64,000 nucleotides of DNA from Diphasiastrum complanatum (GCA_029204225.1 CM055112.1:501001-565000); one strand, 5' to 3'; positions 21,901 through 36,900 are shown, numbered from the stretch's first letter. A program made the numbers and translations. The notes: generated by a model from the letters alone, not told the origin.

Positions 21901-24900
21901 TTTTACTCTTGGGTAGACATAGGAGAGAGAAGGTTTGCTACTGTATTTTTGAATTTGAAAAAGCCTTTGACCTTGGCCCGCTTTCCCCTCTCATTCAAAG
22001 GTTGTGTGAGCTTGGTTTATGGATATAATTCTAGCGGTGATGGCACTTTGCAAGAAATGATATTCTTACCAACTGGCAAGTTTGTAATAGCCCATGTTTG
22101 GTTTTTTATAAGAGATTGATACTCTTTGTCCATCACTGATTTCCACTGATCTGCATCTGGACTGGAAATTGCCTTTGAATAACTGATTAGCTCCTCGACA
22201 AGATAACAAGTGGATATGGCGTTGTCGATAAATTTGTCGGGAGGAAATCCGTTTCAATTCGATCTTTGAAGAATTGGCTTTTCTGGTTGCTGCTATTGTG
22301 GCTGTGTCGAGTCGTCTTCCAAATCATTGATTGAAGTAGAGTCGAAATTCGAACTTGATGCTATATCAAGTGTTGATTCTACATATGCACCTTTCTCCTT
22401 TCCCTTGAGATTGACAAATTAATCTTCGAGAAAGATAGCATCTCTACTAACTGTAATCTTATTAGTCATTGGATTGTAAATCCTATAAGCTTTAAGATTT
22501 GGAAAATGTCCAACAATGATAGACTCGAAACTAATAGTGTCTAGCTTCGTACAAAGTTCTGTTGGAGTCTGTGTGATAGTGATACAACTAAAAGTTTGAA
22601 TATGGCAATATGCCTTACCGAAGATTTTGAACCTGTCCACACCTCTTCGGGTGTTTTGTCGAATAAGACTTTGGTTGTAAGTCAATTCTGAAGATATGCA
22701 GCCGTCTGCCCATAAAGTCTTCGATAGTCCTACATGTAGAATAATACTTTTCGCACTTTCGATAAGTGTTCAATTTTTACGTTCAGCCACTCCATTAGAC
22801 TGTGGAGAATAGTTGGTGGTATACTGCATAAGAATGCCATGAGCCTTGCAGTAATCTTTGAATTTAGTCGAAATGAATTCGCCTCCACCATCAATCCGAA
22901 TTGCTTTGATTTTCTTGGAAGTTTGATTCTCAACTTCTTGCTTGAATTGCTGAAAATACTTGAAGGCTTCTGATTTCTTCTTCAAAAAATAAACTGTTGT
23001 CCTTCTTGAATAATAGTCGATAAAGGTCACAAAGTACCCCTATCGAGAGAGTTGTCATGGGTCCACATGTGTCGCTATGCACAATATCTAACACAACTTT
23101 GGATGTGTGTTGAGAATCAGACTTCAAGGGAGTTCTTGTAGGAAATAGAAGCCTAAGGATCCAGGATCTTAACTATTCAATCACACAAAGCATTCTCAAA
23201 AGAAAGAGAGAGATGGCTAGAAACTCTCTTGTAGAAACTCGTGGACAGCCAAGGAGAATAGTCAGTATTGCTTACAAAAGTGTCTCATACAAATGGGATG
23301 CACACATATATATAGTCCAAGATGACTATCTAACTTCATGACTATTGGCTATTCAACTACTTGACTAGTGACTATCCAACTTTCTATAAGTTACATAGAA
23401 AGAATAAGGTACCTCTAATATGTCAAGTTGGGGTACTTAATGTCACAATTAGGCCTAGTGGACCCATGAGTCCCTACCAAGTTAATTTCATACTAACTTA
23501 GCTAACTCTAAGTTTAGTAGGCCTAATATAGTAAATGACCATGGTTACACAACTCTCGACCTTTTTGGGTCAAAGTAACCTATGGTAATGTAATCGATTC
23601 CATTTACATTCCAACACCTTCCTTAAATGGAAATGCATAACATAACCTGAAGTAACTTCTCGAAAGAGAAATGCAACTTGCTGTCCGAACTTCATGTCGC
23701 CAAATAAACTTCGCACCGAAGTAGTCGAAATCTCATCCCCAATCATGTCCAACATATAAAAGGAAAAGAATGCGTGATAATGAAGCATCAATTCGAAGGG
23801 TGAGGATTTGCATGCTCCATCCGAAGTAGGGAACCAACATAAACTTGGCAATAAGTCAAAACATGGACTTGTAATCCATCATAGGCTCCCACATCATTCA
23901 AAAATACTTCTTACCATAAGGACAATAAAAATGAGTACCAAACTCTTTTGGCATCACATCCTCCCAAACCTTACCATTAATGACTTGCTCACATAGAATA
24001 GGCAATGTACCAACATCATGATGAAGAGTAAGTGTAGAACCAAAAAAATCAGCAAGAGGTACTGATTTTAAAGAGGCATGTGCCTTCCCTTCATAGTAAG
24101 ACATTTCTTTGCTGTCCTGCAAAGTCTCCAATAGCCGACAAGGAACTGTTATGGGCTGTTCAACACTTTGCTGCCCAAACAACATGAATGAATATTCAAA
24201 GTGTAGTAGGGCGTGGAAACCCCTCCAAAGTTTGGGCTACATATAGCATGTTATGTATAGAGGTGGTGTCTTGCTAATTCTAGCTCTAGAACCCACATGG
24301 GTCCTTAACCTACTTGATTTACTTGCCTAATTAGCACAAGTGGGGTGTACTATGTACATAAATGTTTAACCCCCATGTCTTATGCACAACTTACAAGTTA
24401 CAAGTATACAAGCCTTAAGGGGCAAAATAGGCATTTTTTTCAACACCCCCACTCAATAGCTATATCCCATAGCAGGTTGTCCCTTTGACATACCTCAAAA
24501 CCCTCTTGGCTGCTTTCCAATGTGCTTCAGTTGGAGAACTCATGAACTGGCTTGCTACACCAACCGCATAGGAAATGTCTGGTCTCGTAGTGGTGAGATA
24601 AATCAGGCTACCCACAAGCTGTCTATAAAGAGTCTCATCCACAAAAGGAGTGCCATCATCTCTGGATGGCTTACTGCTGGTATCAATGGGCGTGGAAACG
24701 GGTTTGCAATCCTGCATGTTGAACCTGTTCAAAACTTCACATGCATAGTTGGCTTGGGAAATAAACACACAGTTTTCCTTTTTCCAAACCTCCAAGCCAA
24801 GACAATAATGGATTAAGCCCAAATCCTTCATCTCGAACTCATTTGATAAATGAGCCTTCACCTTTTCAATAAGCTGCCCATTGTTACCCGTGATGACCAA

Positions 24901-27900
24901 GTCATCCACATAGAGAACTATCAAAACAATGTTCCCATCTTCCTCCTTCACGAACAGGTTGCAATCCGACTGACTCTTTATGAATTGCTCCTTGGCAAAA
25001 TAGTCGTCAATACGACTATACCAGGCCCTGGGTGCCTGCTTCAAACCATATAAGGCCTTCTTAAGCCTGCATACCATACTTTCTTTGCCCTTAGCCTCAA
25101 AACCTTGTGGCTGTTCCATGTAGACTTCTTCAGCCAACTGTCCATTAAGAAAAGCACTCTTCACGTCCATTTGATGGACCTCCCAACCAAAAAATGCAGC
25201 CAATGCTAAAACCAACATGATAGACGTCATCTTAGCTACCGGTGCAAACGTCTCATCATAGTCTAAGCCCTCCTTCTTTGCATAGCCTTTAGCAACCAGC
25301 CTTGCCTTATGCTTTTCGATGCTCCCATCAGATTTGTATTTGGTCCTGTAGACCCACTTACAGCCAATAAGACGCTTCCCTTTTGGTAACTTCACCAAAT
25401 CCCATGTATCATTCTTGAGAATGGAGTCGTACTCCTCTTGCATAGCATGTTGCCATACCTTCTCATCTGCTGCCTCAACGAATGTATGTGGATCTTGTGA
25501 ATCCAAAATAGTAGGCATAAGTGCATAGTTTGTCTCCTGGTGTTCATGCTGCTGGGCTTGCCTTTGAGACCTCCTAGCCCCTGGATTGCTGCTCTCTCCC
25601 TCATCCATTATCAAACCATCCTGCACAGTTTGCCAATACCACTTGGGAAACTTCTTCCTTGCAGTTGGTGATGAAGACGGTGAATAGGACTCAACAGATT
25701 TGCCCCTTTCCTCCCGCTTCCTAGCCTCCTCGGATTCTTCCTCTTGATCACTCATATGATCATCCTGAGGCTCCCCAATATATGGATGTGGGTCATCAAG
25801 TATTGGCACAAATTCACTTGTACCATCCTCCATCTCAAGTTCCTCTATAGGAGGCGTTTGATCTTCTTCAAAGATCACATCTCGACTTATGATCCTCTTC
25901 TTGCTAGTAAGATCGTAAAGTCTGTAAGCTTTGCTTTCTTCACTGTATCCCAAGAAAATACTCTTTGCTGATTTTGCATCCAGCTTCTTCCTGTTATCCT
26001 TGGGAATATGGGCATAGACCGTACAACCAAACACTCGCAAAGCGCCTACCTTGGGCTTAATGCCGCTAAATGCCTCTTCTGGAGTCTTGCCTTCCACAGC
26101 TTTTGTTGGACTTCTATTCAACAGAAACACTGCTGTGTGCATTGCCTCGCCCCAAAAAGAGTTGGGCAACCCCTTCGCCTTGAGCATGCACCTTGCACAC
26201 TCCACAATAGTTCGGTTCTTTCTCTCTGCTACGCCGTTTTGCTGAGGGGTATGAGGAGCTGTAAGCTGCCTTTTGATCCCATTGGCCTTGCAGAATTCCA
26301 CAAATTCTATCTTAATGAACTCTCCACCACCGTCTGACCTGAGCATCTTTATCTTCTTTCCTGAATGTTCTTCTACCAAAGCTTTGAAATGCAGGAAGTA
26401 CTTGAATGCTTCATATTTTAACTTCAAGAAATAAATCCAAATCTTGCGTGAGAAGTCATCAATAAAGGTCATAAAGTAATATGCCCCCCCTGCAGATTTT
26501 GTTTGGGTTGGCCCCCACAAATATGAATGTATCAAGTCAAGTATGCCTGCTGCCCTGGTGGTACTTTCCTTGGGAAACTTATGTCTTTGTTGTTTTCCCA
26601 TAGCGCAAGCCTCGCAAAGTGAAGAGCTTGGCTTAACAACTGGAAGCCCCTCCACCATATGATGCTGGTTCAACACCTGCATGCTTTGGTAGCCAAGATG
26701 TCCATACCTCTCATGCCACAACCTATCCACATCCCTTCCTTTTGTTGTATAAGCATGCTGACTAGGGATAGAAGTGTATAACCTGTATAGATTATCTTCC
26801 TGCAATCCTTTGGCCACAACCTTCATATTATCACTCAAGTCCAACACAAGACAAGAAGTAGCATCAAATTCTACTTTCATATTTTGTTGAGTGATAGCTC
26901 CTACTGAAAGAAGATTTTTAGCAAGTCCTGGTACATATAAGACATTCTTAATGACTTTGACTTCTCCTAATGGAAGCTTTACAGGTACTGTGCCCTTTCC
27001 CTTGACCTTGTGTGTTGAGTTGTCACCTAGGCACACCTCTTGTCCATCACTAATCCCCACAAAGGTATCAAACCAATCCCTATGAGGGGTCATGTGCTTT
27101 GAAGCACTTGAGTCAATGTACCAACCACCTGTTGTAGCTTGTGAAGCCAATGCAATAGAGAATAACTCAGCTTGACTTATGTCACTCTGCTCCTCTCTTG
27201 CAACACTCTCAACAACATTTCCTCCTTGCTTCTTTGTGCCTTTATTTTGGTCTGCAAGCTTCTTCCTGCACTCAAAAGCAAAGTGTCCATATTTACCACA
27301 GTAATTGCAATTCCCCTTCCTTTGAGGTGTGGAAGAAGTATTCGAGGAGGGTTGTGCTTCTGACATCTGCAAGTTCTCCATTCCTTGCTCAAGTGTTTGT
27401 GGTGTTCCTTTGTTCTTGCCTTTACCTTTCTTCTTATCCTTAGCTGGATTTTGCTTCTTCTTAGAAGCAAAGGCATGCTCCTGGAAATCTTCCCTCTTGG
27501 AGAGATTAACTCTCCTCATCTCCTCCTGTAACAAGAGACCATAGACTTCTTCATAGGTAGGGATCTTCTCTCTTACTGATATCATCATCACAAAGTTCTG
27601 ATAAGCATATGACAAGCTATTCAGAACTATTGGCACCAAGTCTTTGTCAGCAATAGACTCTCCAAGTATAGAAAGCTGATATCTAATATCCTGAATCTTA
27701 GTAAGATGATCAGTAACTGTCTCCCCTGTCTCCATTTTGAGAGTATACAACTTGTTCTTTAAGTAGAGAAACCTGGTTGTACTTGCTGTCTCATACAATG
27801 CACAAAGAATGTGCCATGCATCCACAGGCCCTTTGGCTGACCTGATTAGAGGAATCACATTATCCCTCACTGACATGTTGATGATTCTGTGTGCCTTTTC

Positions 27901-30900
27901 CCCTCTCTTGATATAGTCCTCAAGCTCAAGTTCAGATGTTGGAACAGGCTCCTCACCTGTCACAAGCTTCCAACATTCTTTGTCTTCAAGAATGTTCTTG
28001 ATCTTGAATTTCCATATGGTAAAGTTAGTGCCATCAAGCCGGCTGGCTTCACTCAGCATGCTCTCTGCAAGACTAGACATAGCTGGATAGAAATAAAACA
28101 CAAAAGGCAAACTGGGGTTTTCACCCAACTAGGGTATGCAGCCACTTGCTCAATAACCCTCGGCTTCTGGATTTGAAATTATCCCCCTGTATGGCTGTCC
28201 TAGCCCTTGTCCAAGATCCACTCAAAACTTTCACTGAAGTCCCCACTGTAGAAAGCGCCCTCCTATAGTCCTGGCTGTCCAAAAAGACTCAAAATTTTTT
28301 GTCTCAAATTAGAAACTTTTTGGCTCCCTGTACTCCCCTTGCCAACAGTACTCCAACCATGCAGATAGCACAGAGATCAGATGCCCCTACAAAAAGTGCT
28401 CCCTCCTCAAAGGTAAGCTCCTCTCCAGGAATGGCAGGAATCTGATCAAAAACAGGTCCAAGCTTTCACCACACCACAGGCAACATAACCTGCTCTGATG
28501 CCATGTCATATTCCAAGGCCTAGCTATGGAGTATCATAACAGCATAGTAAGCACACTATGAAAGCTTCAGAAAACCAGCTATGGAGTAGAACACAAAAGC
28601 AAGAGAGAGAGGACTTCAAAGCTCACACAACATGAATGAATATTCAAAGTGTAGTAGGGCGTGGAAACCCCTCCAAAGTTTGGGCTACATATAGCATGTT
28701 ATGTATAGAGGTGGTGTCTTGCTAATTCTAGCTCTAGAAACCCACATGGGTCCTTAACCTACTTGATTTACTTGCCTAATTAGCACAAGTGGGGTGTACT
28801 ATGTACATAAATGTTTTACCCCCATGTCTTATGCACAACTTACAAGTTACAAGTATACAAGCCTTAAGGGGCAAAATAGGCATTTATTTCAACACATAGG
28901 AGGTCTTTTCATCAAAATGAACATCACGACTCACTATGATTTTATTAGTATCCATATTAAACAACCTATAGCCCTTGCTTTCGCTACTATAGCCAACAAA
29001 TATGCATTTAACTCCTTTATCATCAAGCTTAGTTCTTAGCTTATCGGGAATGAAAGCATAAGCCGTGCAACCAAAGATGCATAAGTGAGAAGCAGTAGGC
29101 TTCTTACCATACCAAACTTCATGAGGAGTTAATACCTTCAAGGCTTTAGTAGGACACTGATTACTAATGTAAGCCGCAGTTATAACCGCTTCAGCCCAAA
29201 ACTTGTGAGGTAGGCCCTTTGCCTTGAGCATGCATCGAGCCATCTCCATGATAGTGCGATTCTTTCTTTCAGCAACACCATTTTGTTGAGATGTGTAAGG
29301 GGTTGTCATTTGATGATGGATACCTTTGCTTTGAAGATAAGTACCGAACGTATTCTTTATATATTCCTCTCCTTGGTCGGTACGTAAGATCTTCAAAGAG
29401 TGCCCAAACTGATTTTCTATCATTGCTAGAAATTCCTTAAAGCGTTGAAAAACTTCAGATTTTGCCTTCATAGCATAAATCCATGTAAATCATTAAAGGT
29501 CATCAATAAAAGTAACAAAGTACTTACACCTTCCAATGGATTCGGTCCTCATTGGACCACATACATCACTATGAACCAAATCAAATCGGCCATCAACTCT
29601 AATAGTTCCATCAATTGGAAAAGCTTGCCTTTGAAATTTTCCAAGTATGCATCCTTCGCATACATGTCCTGCGGGATGCTCAATATTAGGAATGTCTTCA
29701 ACCATATTGAATTTTTTCAACATCTTCAAGCTAGCAAAGTTGAGATGTCCAAACCTAGCATGCCATAATTCGGCCAACTCCAAAGAATGTGAACTTGATG
29801 CAACAAAACAAAAAGATGATGAAGCTCTTCGCTCATAGGTATCCATAAGGAACCCGAGCAATGATCATAAGAGATCTCTTTGGGTCTTTGATAAGACATT
29901 TGTTTTCTTTGAATTCCACAACCAATCCTTGGTTCATAATTGTAGACACCGAAATGAGATTCTTTTTTATTTTTGGAACATAAAGTACATTACGAATGTA
30001 CTTCTCCTCACCATTGGGTAAGATAATGGGGATCACTCCAATACCTTTGATAGGATAAGAGGTGTTATCAACACCTTGAACTTTGCTTACATCATGCACT
30101 TTTACAAGCTTTGTGAAGACTTCTTTGTCATAAGTCTATGGCGTGTGGCACTGCTATCCATCACCCAATCAATAGATAAAAAAATAGCAACTTGTAAAGC
30201 TGAAGATGAGTTTTCTGCTGAAAAACCAGCAAGATTTAAAGTGGCAAAAATCTCGTCTTGAGGAGAGATGAGATTATTAGTGACAAAAGCATAATCATTA
30301 TTGAAAAGATTATCCTCCTTTCCAAATTGTTGTTCCAAAGTAATGATTGCGGTACTTGTATCGTTACCTTTCTCTTTTTCCTTTGCAAGCCTCTTCCTAC
30401 ATTCTTTGATGTGATGCCCAAACTTCTTGCAATAGTGGCACTTACCCTTCTTCTTGGAGCCTTGATCTTGAGCTTCCTTAGATTTTTGATCATCTTTGGA
30501 AGTTTTGAAAGAAGGCTTCCCTTTCCACTTGCCTTTGCCTTTGCCTTTTGCAAAAAACGCTTGATCTTCTTGTTCACCAAAGTTGATCTTTGTTTGCTCT
30601 TCTTGAAGAAGTAAGCCAACAAGTTCGTTGAAGGAGATTTGTTGTCCCCTAAGAGAAATGCTCAATGATGACACCAATGGAAGGTAAGAATTAGGAAGAG
30701 AGTTGAGAGTAATAGATACAAATTGTGAGTTCTCAATCACCTCATCAATACTAAGAAGCTCCTCTCGAAGATCCTTGATCTTCGTCAAGGGGTTTGTAAG
30801 CAAATCACCTTCTTGCATCTTCAAGATAGAAAGTTGATTTCGAAGATATACCACTTTTGCCGCATTCTTTACTTGAAACATCTTGGCAAGAGTCTCCCAA

Positions 30901-33900
30901 GCACTTTTGGAAGTCTTGCATGATCTAATATGAGGAAGGATAGATCTCTTCACTGATAATGCAATGACGGAATGTGCTTGTGCATCTCGTCGATCCCACT
31001 TCTTTTGCTCATCGGAAGACACCTCCGTAGACGATGAAGTAGTTGTTCTAGATGGTGTAATAGGTGCCAAGGTAGGCGGCCTCTCTTTGTCACCATTAAC
31101 TACTTCCCACAAACCTTTAGCAATTAGAAGGTTCTTAAGCATGTAGCACCACAAGGAATAGTTTGTGCCATCCAGCTATCTTCATTAAATAAAGAACCAA
31201 TAGACTCCGATTCTTTAGCCATAACAGAAAAATCAGCTTGTAGTAGATAGGAAATAGACTTTCCAAGACAAAATCTACTCAAAGGGCAACAACCTCATAG
31301 CTGAAATTATAAGCACAATAGATTGCAATACTCCACATGCAATTTGCTCAACAAGTAATGAAATAGGTGGCTGATTTTTGCACAAAAAACAGAATGCTCA
31401 CAAATAGGTAGACTTCTAATGAAGCCTAAACCAAAACCAGAAATTTGTGGCTAAAAAGAGTGCACACTATGTGTATATAGAGCTGATGGTAGCGCCCTAC
31501 TCCAAGCTCACGAACAGGGAAATTTTAGCAAGAAATGTGTCCAAAACACATGTATCTTCATTTAAGAAGTAAATATGAAATTTTCAGCATGTAATTGAGT
31601 CAAATCACATGCAATTGGTTTGAGCATGGGCGCCCTACTGCTCGCTCTCAAATAGGTGAAGGTGCCCTTCAATTTCCTGCAAAAAAGTTATAAGAAGATG
31701 AACAGATTCTTCTCCTGCAAAAATCAGCATCTTGATGATTTTCTGTAACCAAAAAGGGAAGAAGATAGCTTCCTATTGGGTGCCCTCCTGCAAGCAATAT
31801 GATCACCTAAAGGCTTTGATACCATGTAGGAAATAGAAGCCTAAGGATCCAGGATCTTAACTATTCAATCACACAAAGCATTCTCAAAAGAAAGAGAGAG
31901 ATGGCTAGAAACCCTCTTGTAGAAACTCGTGGACAGCCAAGGAGAATAGTCAATATTGCTTACAAAAGTGTCTCATACAAATGGGATGCACACATATATA
32001 TAGTCCAAGATGACTATCTAACTTCATGACTATTGGCTATCCAACTACTTGACTATTGACTATCCAACTTTCTATAAGTTACATAAAAAGAATAAGGTAC
32101 CTCCAATATGTCAACTTGGGGTACTTAATGTCACAATTAGGCCTAGTGGACCCATGAGTTCCTACCAAGTTAATTTCATACTCCTAAGTTTAGTAGGCCT
32201 AATATAATAAATGACCATGGTTACACAACTCTCGACCTTTTGGGTCAAAGTAACCTATGATAATGTAATCAATTCCATTTACATTCCAACAGTTCTAGCA
32301 TGCTTGGCTAAAATACAACTTCGAGAAACTGTACGGCCTGAAATATTGCTGCAGTTGAGATCTCGAGAACAATCCCTTTTGCTGACATATTTTGAAGACA
32401 AGTAAAATTGACATGAACCATTCTGTAATGCCATAGTAAATCTCTATCTTTCAAAGTAGAAGTAGATAGAGCTTGAATAGTCGAAGCATTGCAGTGACTA
32501 AGCGTATAAAAATTGCCTTGCCTCTTTTCAAGTGCGAGTATCTTTCTACTTTTATCTAATATTAAGCAAGTATTAGAATCAAACTCGACTTATATTCTAC
32601 TAATAGAGAGTAAATTTTTGATAAGATTTGGAACATGAAGACATTTGGAATAAAAGTAGTACCATCAATACTGTGAGTATCGCTATCGCCCAATGAAACA
32701 TATTTTTGAGTCATAGCTTGATTGTACTCATGAAACCCAATTCGCTGGCTCGTCATGTGCTGAGTAGCCCCTGAATCATATCTTGTCGGTCTTCATTTGC
32801 CATAAATGCTGCCTCATCAAGTTTTTTGTCGAAGTCTTTTGAACTTTCTGCTGCATTAGCATACTGCTGCAACAATTACAATTTTGATTTCGATGAAGCT
32901 AAATTCGAATTTGCACCTTGTTCTGAAACTTTTGTGCTTTCTTCGACTTCTTCTTCTTATCCAATTTCTTCGAATAATGAGCTTCAGATTTTGGTGTCGA
33001 ATGAGAGAATGAAGATCCATTTCTCCGAATCTCTTCCTGTAGTAGCATAGACAAAACTCGTGCTAATGTAAGACCTTGTTGAGTAGAAATAATGATTACC
33101 CAATTTTTGTAGGTATCAGGAAGGCTCGACAGGAGAGTCATGACGACATCTGAATCGTTGATTTATGCGCAACTTGCAGAAATCTACTCAAGAAGATTCC
33201 TGAAGTTGTTCAAGTGATTTGATCAAGCTGATGTGAGGAGACTTGAAGCTGTCCCAATGTGAATCCAAGACCGTGGGATAATCCTGAATCCAAATAGCGT
33301 GGTAGAATAGGGAACCTAGTTCTATCTAACTTTAAAAAGTGAGTCCAATAGTAGTCGGGTTTGACCCTAACTAGCCCTGCCATACTCGATCAAGATATGC
33401 TTTATACAGGAAACATTTGATGTAATCGTGGGTGCTCGATGGAAGGTCTGTGATAGGAATGCCAAGTGTGTCAAGTAAATGGGAGCCGTGATAGTTGCTA
33501 CCCCTGGCTATAAAGGTGCTGAGATGATGTAAGTGTTGCCTGTGTGTATCTTTGCTCAAGTGTGGAAAACAACTGAACTCATTGAATATATGTATAAGCT
33601 GAAAGATGGCGCCAAGCTGTAAAGGTGGTGTTCGATTTCATTCCTTAAATCATTTTGTAATGTTGAACTACTTACTCGGCAGTTTTTCACATTGTCGAGA
33701 CAATGTCGATGGTTTCGAAGGCTGTCAGCAGAAATACAGGTATTGTCGACGCAGTGTCGAACGGACCTAAACTATTATTCGAGGGTTACCGAATAACGAC
33801 TTTAGTAGGTCTGGTTGTTGAGTCTTATCCATTACATGTTTTGGGTCCAATCTCATATTTCCACGTGGCACCTACTAGGTGGATGACGACTCATTCCGTT

Positions 33901-36900
33901 AAGGCTGTGCCATCAACAACTATAAATAGATTAGTAGATTAGTTCATTTCAAGATATAGAAGAGAGCAATTCATAAGTTGAATCAGTTCAAGTTTTTGGA
34001 GTAGTCACTCTTCTTCTTCTCCTCTCGCTGTTCCGCCATAGGCGTAGACTGATCGTTAATAAGCTATCGTGATTACAATTTATGTATGAGTGACATTCAT
34101 AGCAAAATTAGATGCGCTATTATTATAGTGTAATCAGAGTAGATTGCGGATGTATTTTCATCATTTAGTAATACATACTAAATTTGACACATGACTTGTC
34201 TTGTCTTACTTTTCTGTTATTCATGCTATTATGATTTGATTTTGATAATTGGCAATAATGCGATCTAGTTCTATCATTCATTTTCCGCACTTGTGATTGA
34301 TAATAAGTTGTGTTGATTATAGAGTCGAAACTATCGAAGTCGAATAATTATCTGATTATATGTGGCTTATTTTCCAACATGGTATCAGAGCTTTGTTCAA
34401 AGCTTGGTAACTAGTTCAAAGTTTTCATAATTACTGCCAGGTTTTCAATATTATATTTGTCTATGATGGATGCGTCATCCTCTAATTCTTTTGAAAAGCT
34501 AGATGGCGACAACTATCACTTATGGAAATTCAAAATGAGGGAGATCCTACAAGCAAAAGAGCTTTGGGAAGTTGTCGAAGGTACTGAGGTTAAGCCTATT
34601 GTAGATCCAGCGGCCCATTACCAAATGGAAGCAGAAGGATGGGAAGGCCTTCGCCCTTATGACTCTCAATATCAGAGATAATCATATCAGTCATATTCGA
34701 CGTGCTCGAACTTCGTTAGAAGCTTGGAATATTCTAAGCACTCTCTATGATATTAGAGATGTGACTGCCAAACTTCACTTGAGGAAAAAGTTTTTCTCAT
34801 TCAAAATGGCTGATTCAGATTTGTTGAGATTGGACATTTCCAAGGTACCCCAAGGGAGCAGAGGATTTGTCATGGATGTTCTTTATCAGAGGTGGAGCCT
34901 GAGGATCACTTTCTACTCATATTATTACGTCCATGTCCTGTATATGGGATTCGGTATAATCCTTAGACTTGGACACCCGCTACTCCAATACACGAGATTA
35001 TTAGTTATGCCTTGTTATTCCAGACTAGGCTAGAAATGTAATTAATAACCTTGTCAGGACCCAGTCACACATCTAATGACATGTGGAGCTATTGCATGGG
35101 TTAGGACGAATATTCGCATGGTGTAGAGTATCAATAGCAATGACTTGCATGTATGGGAATATTGTATGCTTGCATGGGCACATACACAGATAAAGCAGGG
35201 GCTATATAGTCATGAAGAAACTCGCCCTACTCCCATTCCTGTTGTGAGATTTCATTGCCAGTTCTCTATCTCTACACCTGCAACCTATCTTGTGGCTTGG
35301 GAGTGATGCTATTGGAAATTGATCAGTAGCTTCTTATTGGTTGGGTGGTTTTGCCCCACTATTATTCCTTTGTATGTGTTTTGTAAGCAGGATCTTGACG
35401 TGCTTTCCCTTATAGTGGTATTAGAGCAAGGCTTACGTAGATCGAAGGACTTAGAGTTGTTGAGCTTTTCATCGATTCTTTGGTAGAGAGCAATCTGTTT
35501 TCTCTTCCTGGTGGTGAACCAACCATAGTTACCAGGGAACATGGGAACGCAGGTTTTTGGGGACCTTAGCACCTGCACCATGCAATCCTATTCAATCAAA
35601 GCTTGCTTCCTCTTCTTTCGAAGCTATGAGTAAGGCCAAAACATTGTTTGTAGGAGCGAGCGAAGGTATATTTAGGTGCATGAACAATGGAGGAAAGGGA
35701 GATTGTGAGGTTGAGATAGAACCTTGGTGGAAAGAAAGAGAAGAATGATCAGAGTGGGTGGTGGGGAAGATCTGGAAGGCGGATCCCATGAGGTAGTCGA
35801 CAATGTTGTGTCTGCCGCTGCGAGGATAGCATGTGTAATTGCTCGAATCTAGCCAGTTGTTAAAAAGTAATGTATATTCTGTACTCCTAATGTTTCTGGG
35901 CCATGCCTATTTGTTGTTCTAGGGGCCTATACTATTTTACATGGTCAAGGTCAAAGTTCTTAGTCTATTCAACATTCTATGCATATAGTAGGGTTCATAA
36001 GGCCTATAATTGATCATTGGGCTCTGTTTTTGGTCTTAGTAATTGGTTAGGGCTTTATCTGATATAAACAGTCATAGTTTTTTGTGCCCTCCTTTGCTTC
36101 TGCTACCTATTCTTTTGCTATGGCATCCGCAAGCAACACCAGTCAAGATTCACGGGGATTAGATGCAGTATGTTCCAAGGTGGATGCTATCGAAGCTACT
36201 CTTAAGCTGATTTTGGAGAAGGGGCTAGTGTTCCTGAGAGAGTCAGTGGTACGGGTATGGAAACAAAAAGGACATTGTCAACGGGCCATGAAGCTGAGTT
36301 GGGGTTTCAAAAGAGGAAGCTACCTACTATCAAGGATCTAAAACGTCCGAAGTTCACCAGAGAAGTATATATGAGGACCACAGATGCCGTTGAGCACTGT
36401 TTGCAAAAATGGGAGAAAGCATTTCAGATGTGTGGCATAGACGATGAAACTGAGATGATTGCTGAAGCACATATCGTTGTCAAGAGTCAGCACAAAGGTG
36501 GTGGAGGAAGGTGGAAAAGGATGACCTAGTTCCAACCACATGGGAGGCATTCCCGCAAATGTTTACGCAAAATTGCCTATAGATGAAAATATTAGAGCCA
36601 TGCAACAATGAACTTATTTGAAGCAGGGTAACTTGAGCGTGTAGGATTATGCAGACAAGTACCGAGAGGCTTTGTTACGCATTCCTCAGGAAGTTCCTAC
36701 GTGCATGCAAGTATTTCACTTTGTGGAGGGACTTTGAGAGAGTATTCGCCCTTTCGTGCGGAAGGAGCAATCTCATGATTTGCGGGGAGCCATACAGATG
36801 ACTTTGTATTATGAAGATGGAAAAAGAGGCCCGGACCCTATTGCAGTAGCTAGTACAAGTGGTCAGCGACCTTGGGGACGCAAGGGCAAATGGAACAAAA

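Larger units (their letters stand above)
24179..28894 (-). mobile_element. Copia LTR retrotransposon B, inserted in A, 3' end deleted
   Basis: The 5' LTR (28504-28894, 391 bp) and a partial 3' LTR (24179-24445, 267 bp) share GAATGAATATTCAAAGTG, GCTACATATAGCATG and GGGGCAAAATAGGCATTT and are nearly identical over the common part. The 3' LTR lacks its last 120-odd bases. The minus-strand primer-binding site TGGCATCAGAGCAGG abuts the 5' LTR at 28489-28503, and a GAGTGGGGG polypurine run abuts the 3' LTR. A single long gag-pol frame lies between. Confidence 0.92.
23137..32291 (-). mobile_element. Copia LTR retrotransposon A, nested in C, itself carrying B
   Basis: Both ends carry TGTAGGAAATAGAAGCC...CATTCCAACA LTRs: 23137-23616 (3' LTR) and 31825-32291 (5' LTR). 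The target duplication GTTCT is at 23132-23136 and 32292-32296, inside element C. The primer-binding site, read on the minus strand, is TGGTATCAAAGCC, directly inside the 5' LTR (ends at 31824). Element B is inserted in its integrase region. RT and RNase H are missing. The two LTRs differ by several point changes and a short deletion, so this is older than element H. Confidence 0.92.

Noticed and set aside
24520..27544. Plus-strand frames opposite element B gag-pol
   Set aside because: Antisense shadows of a strongly supported minus-strand polyprotein.
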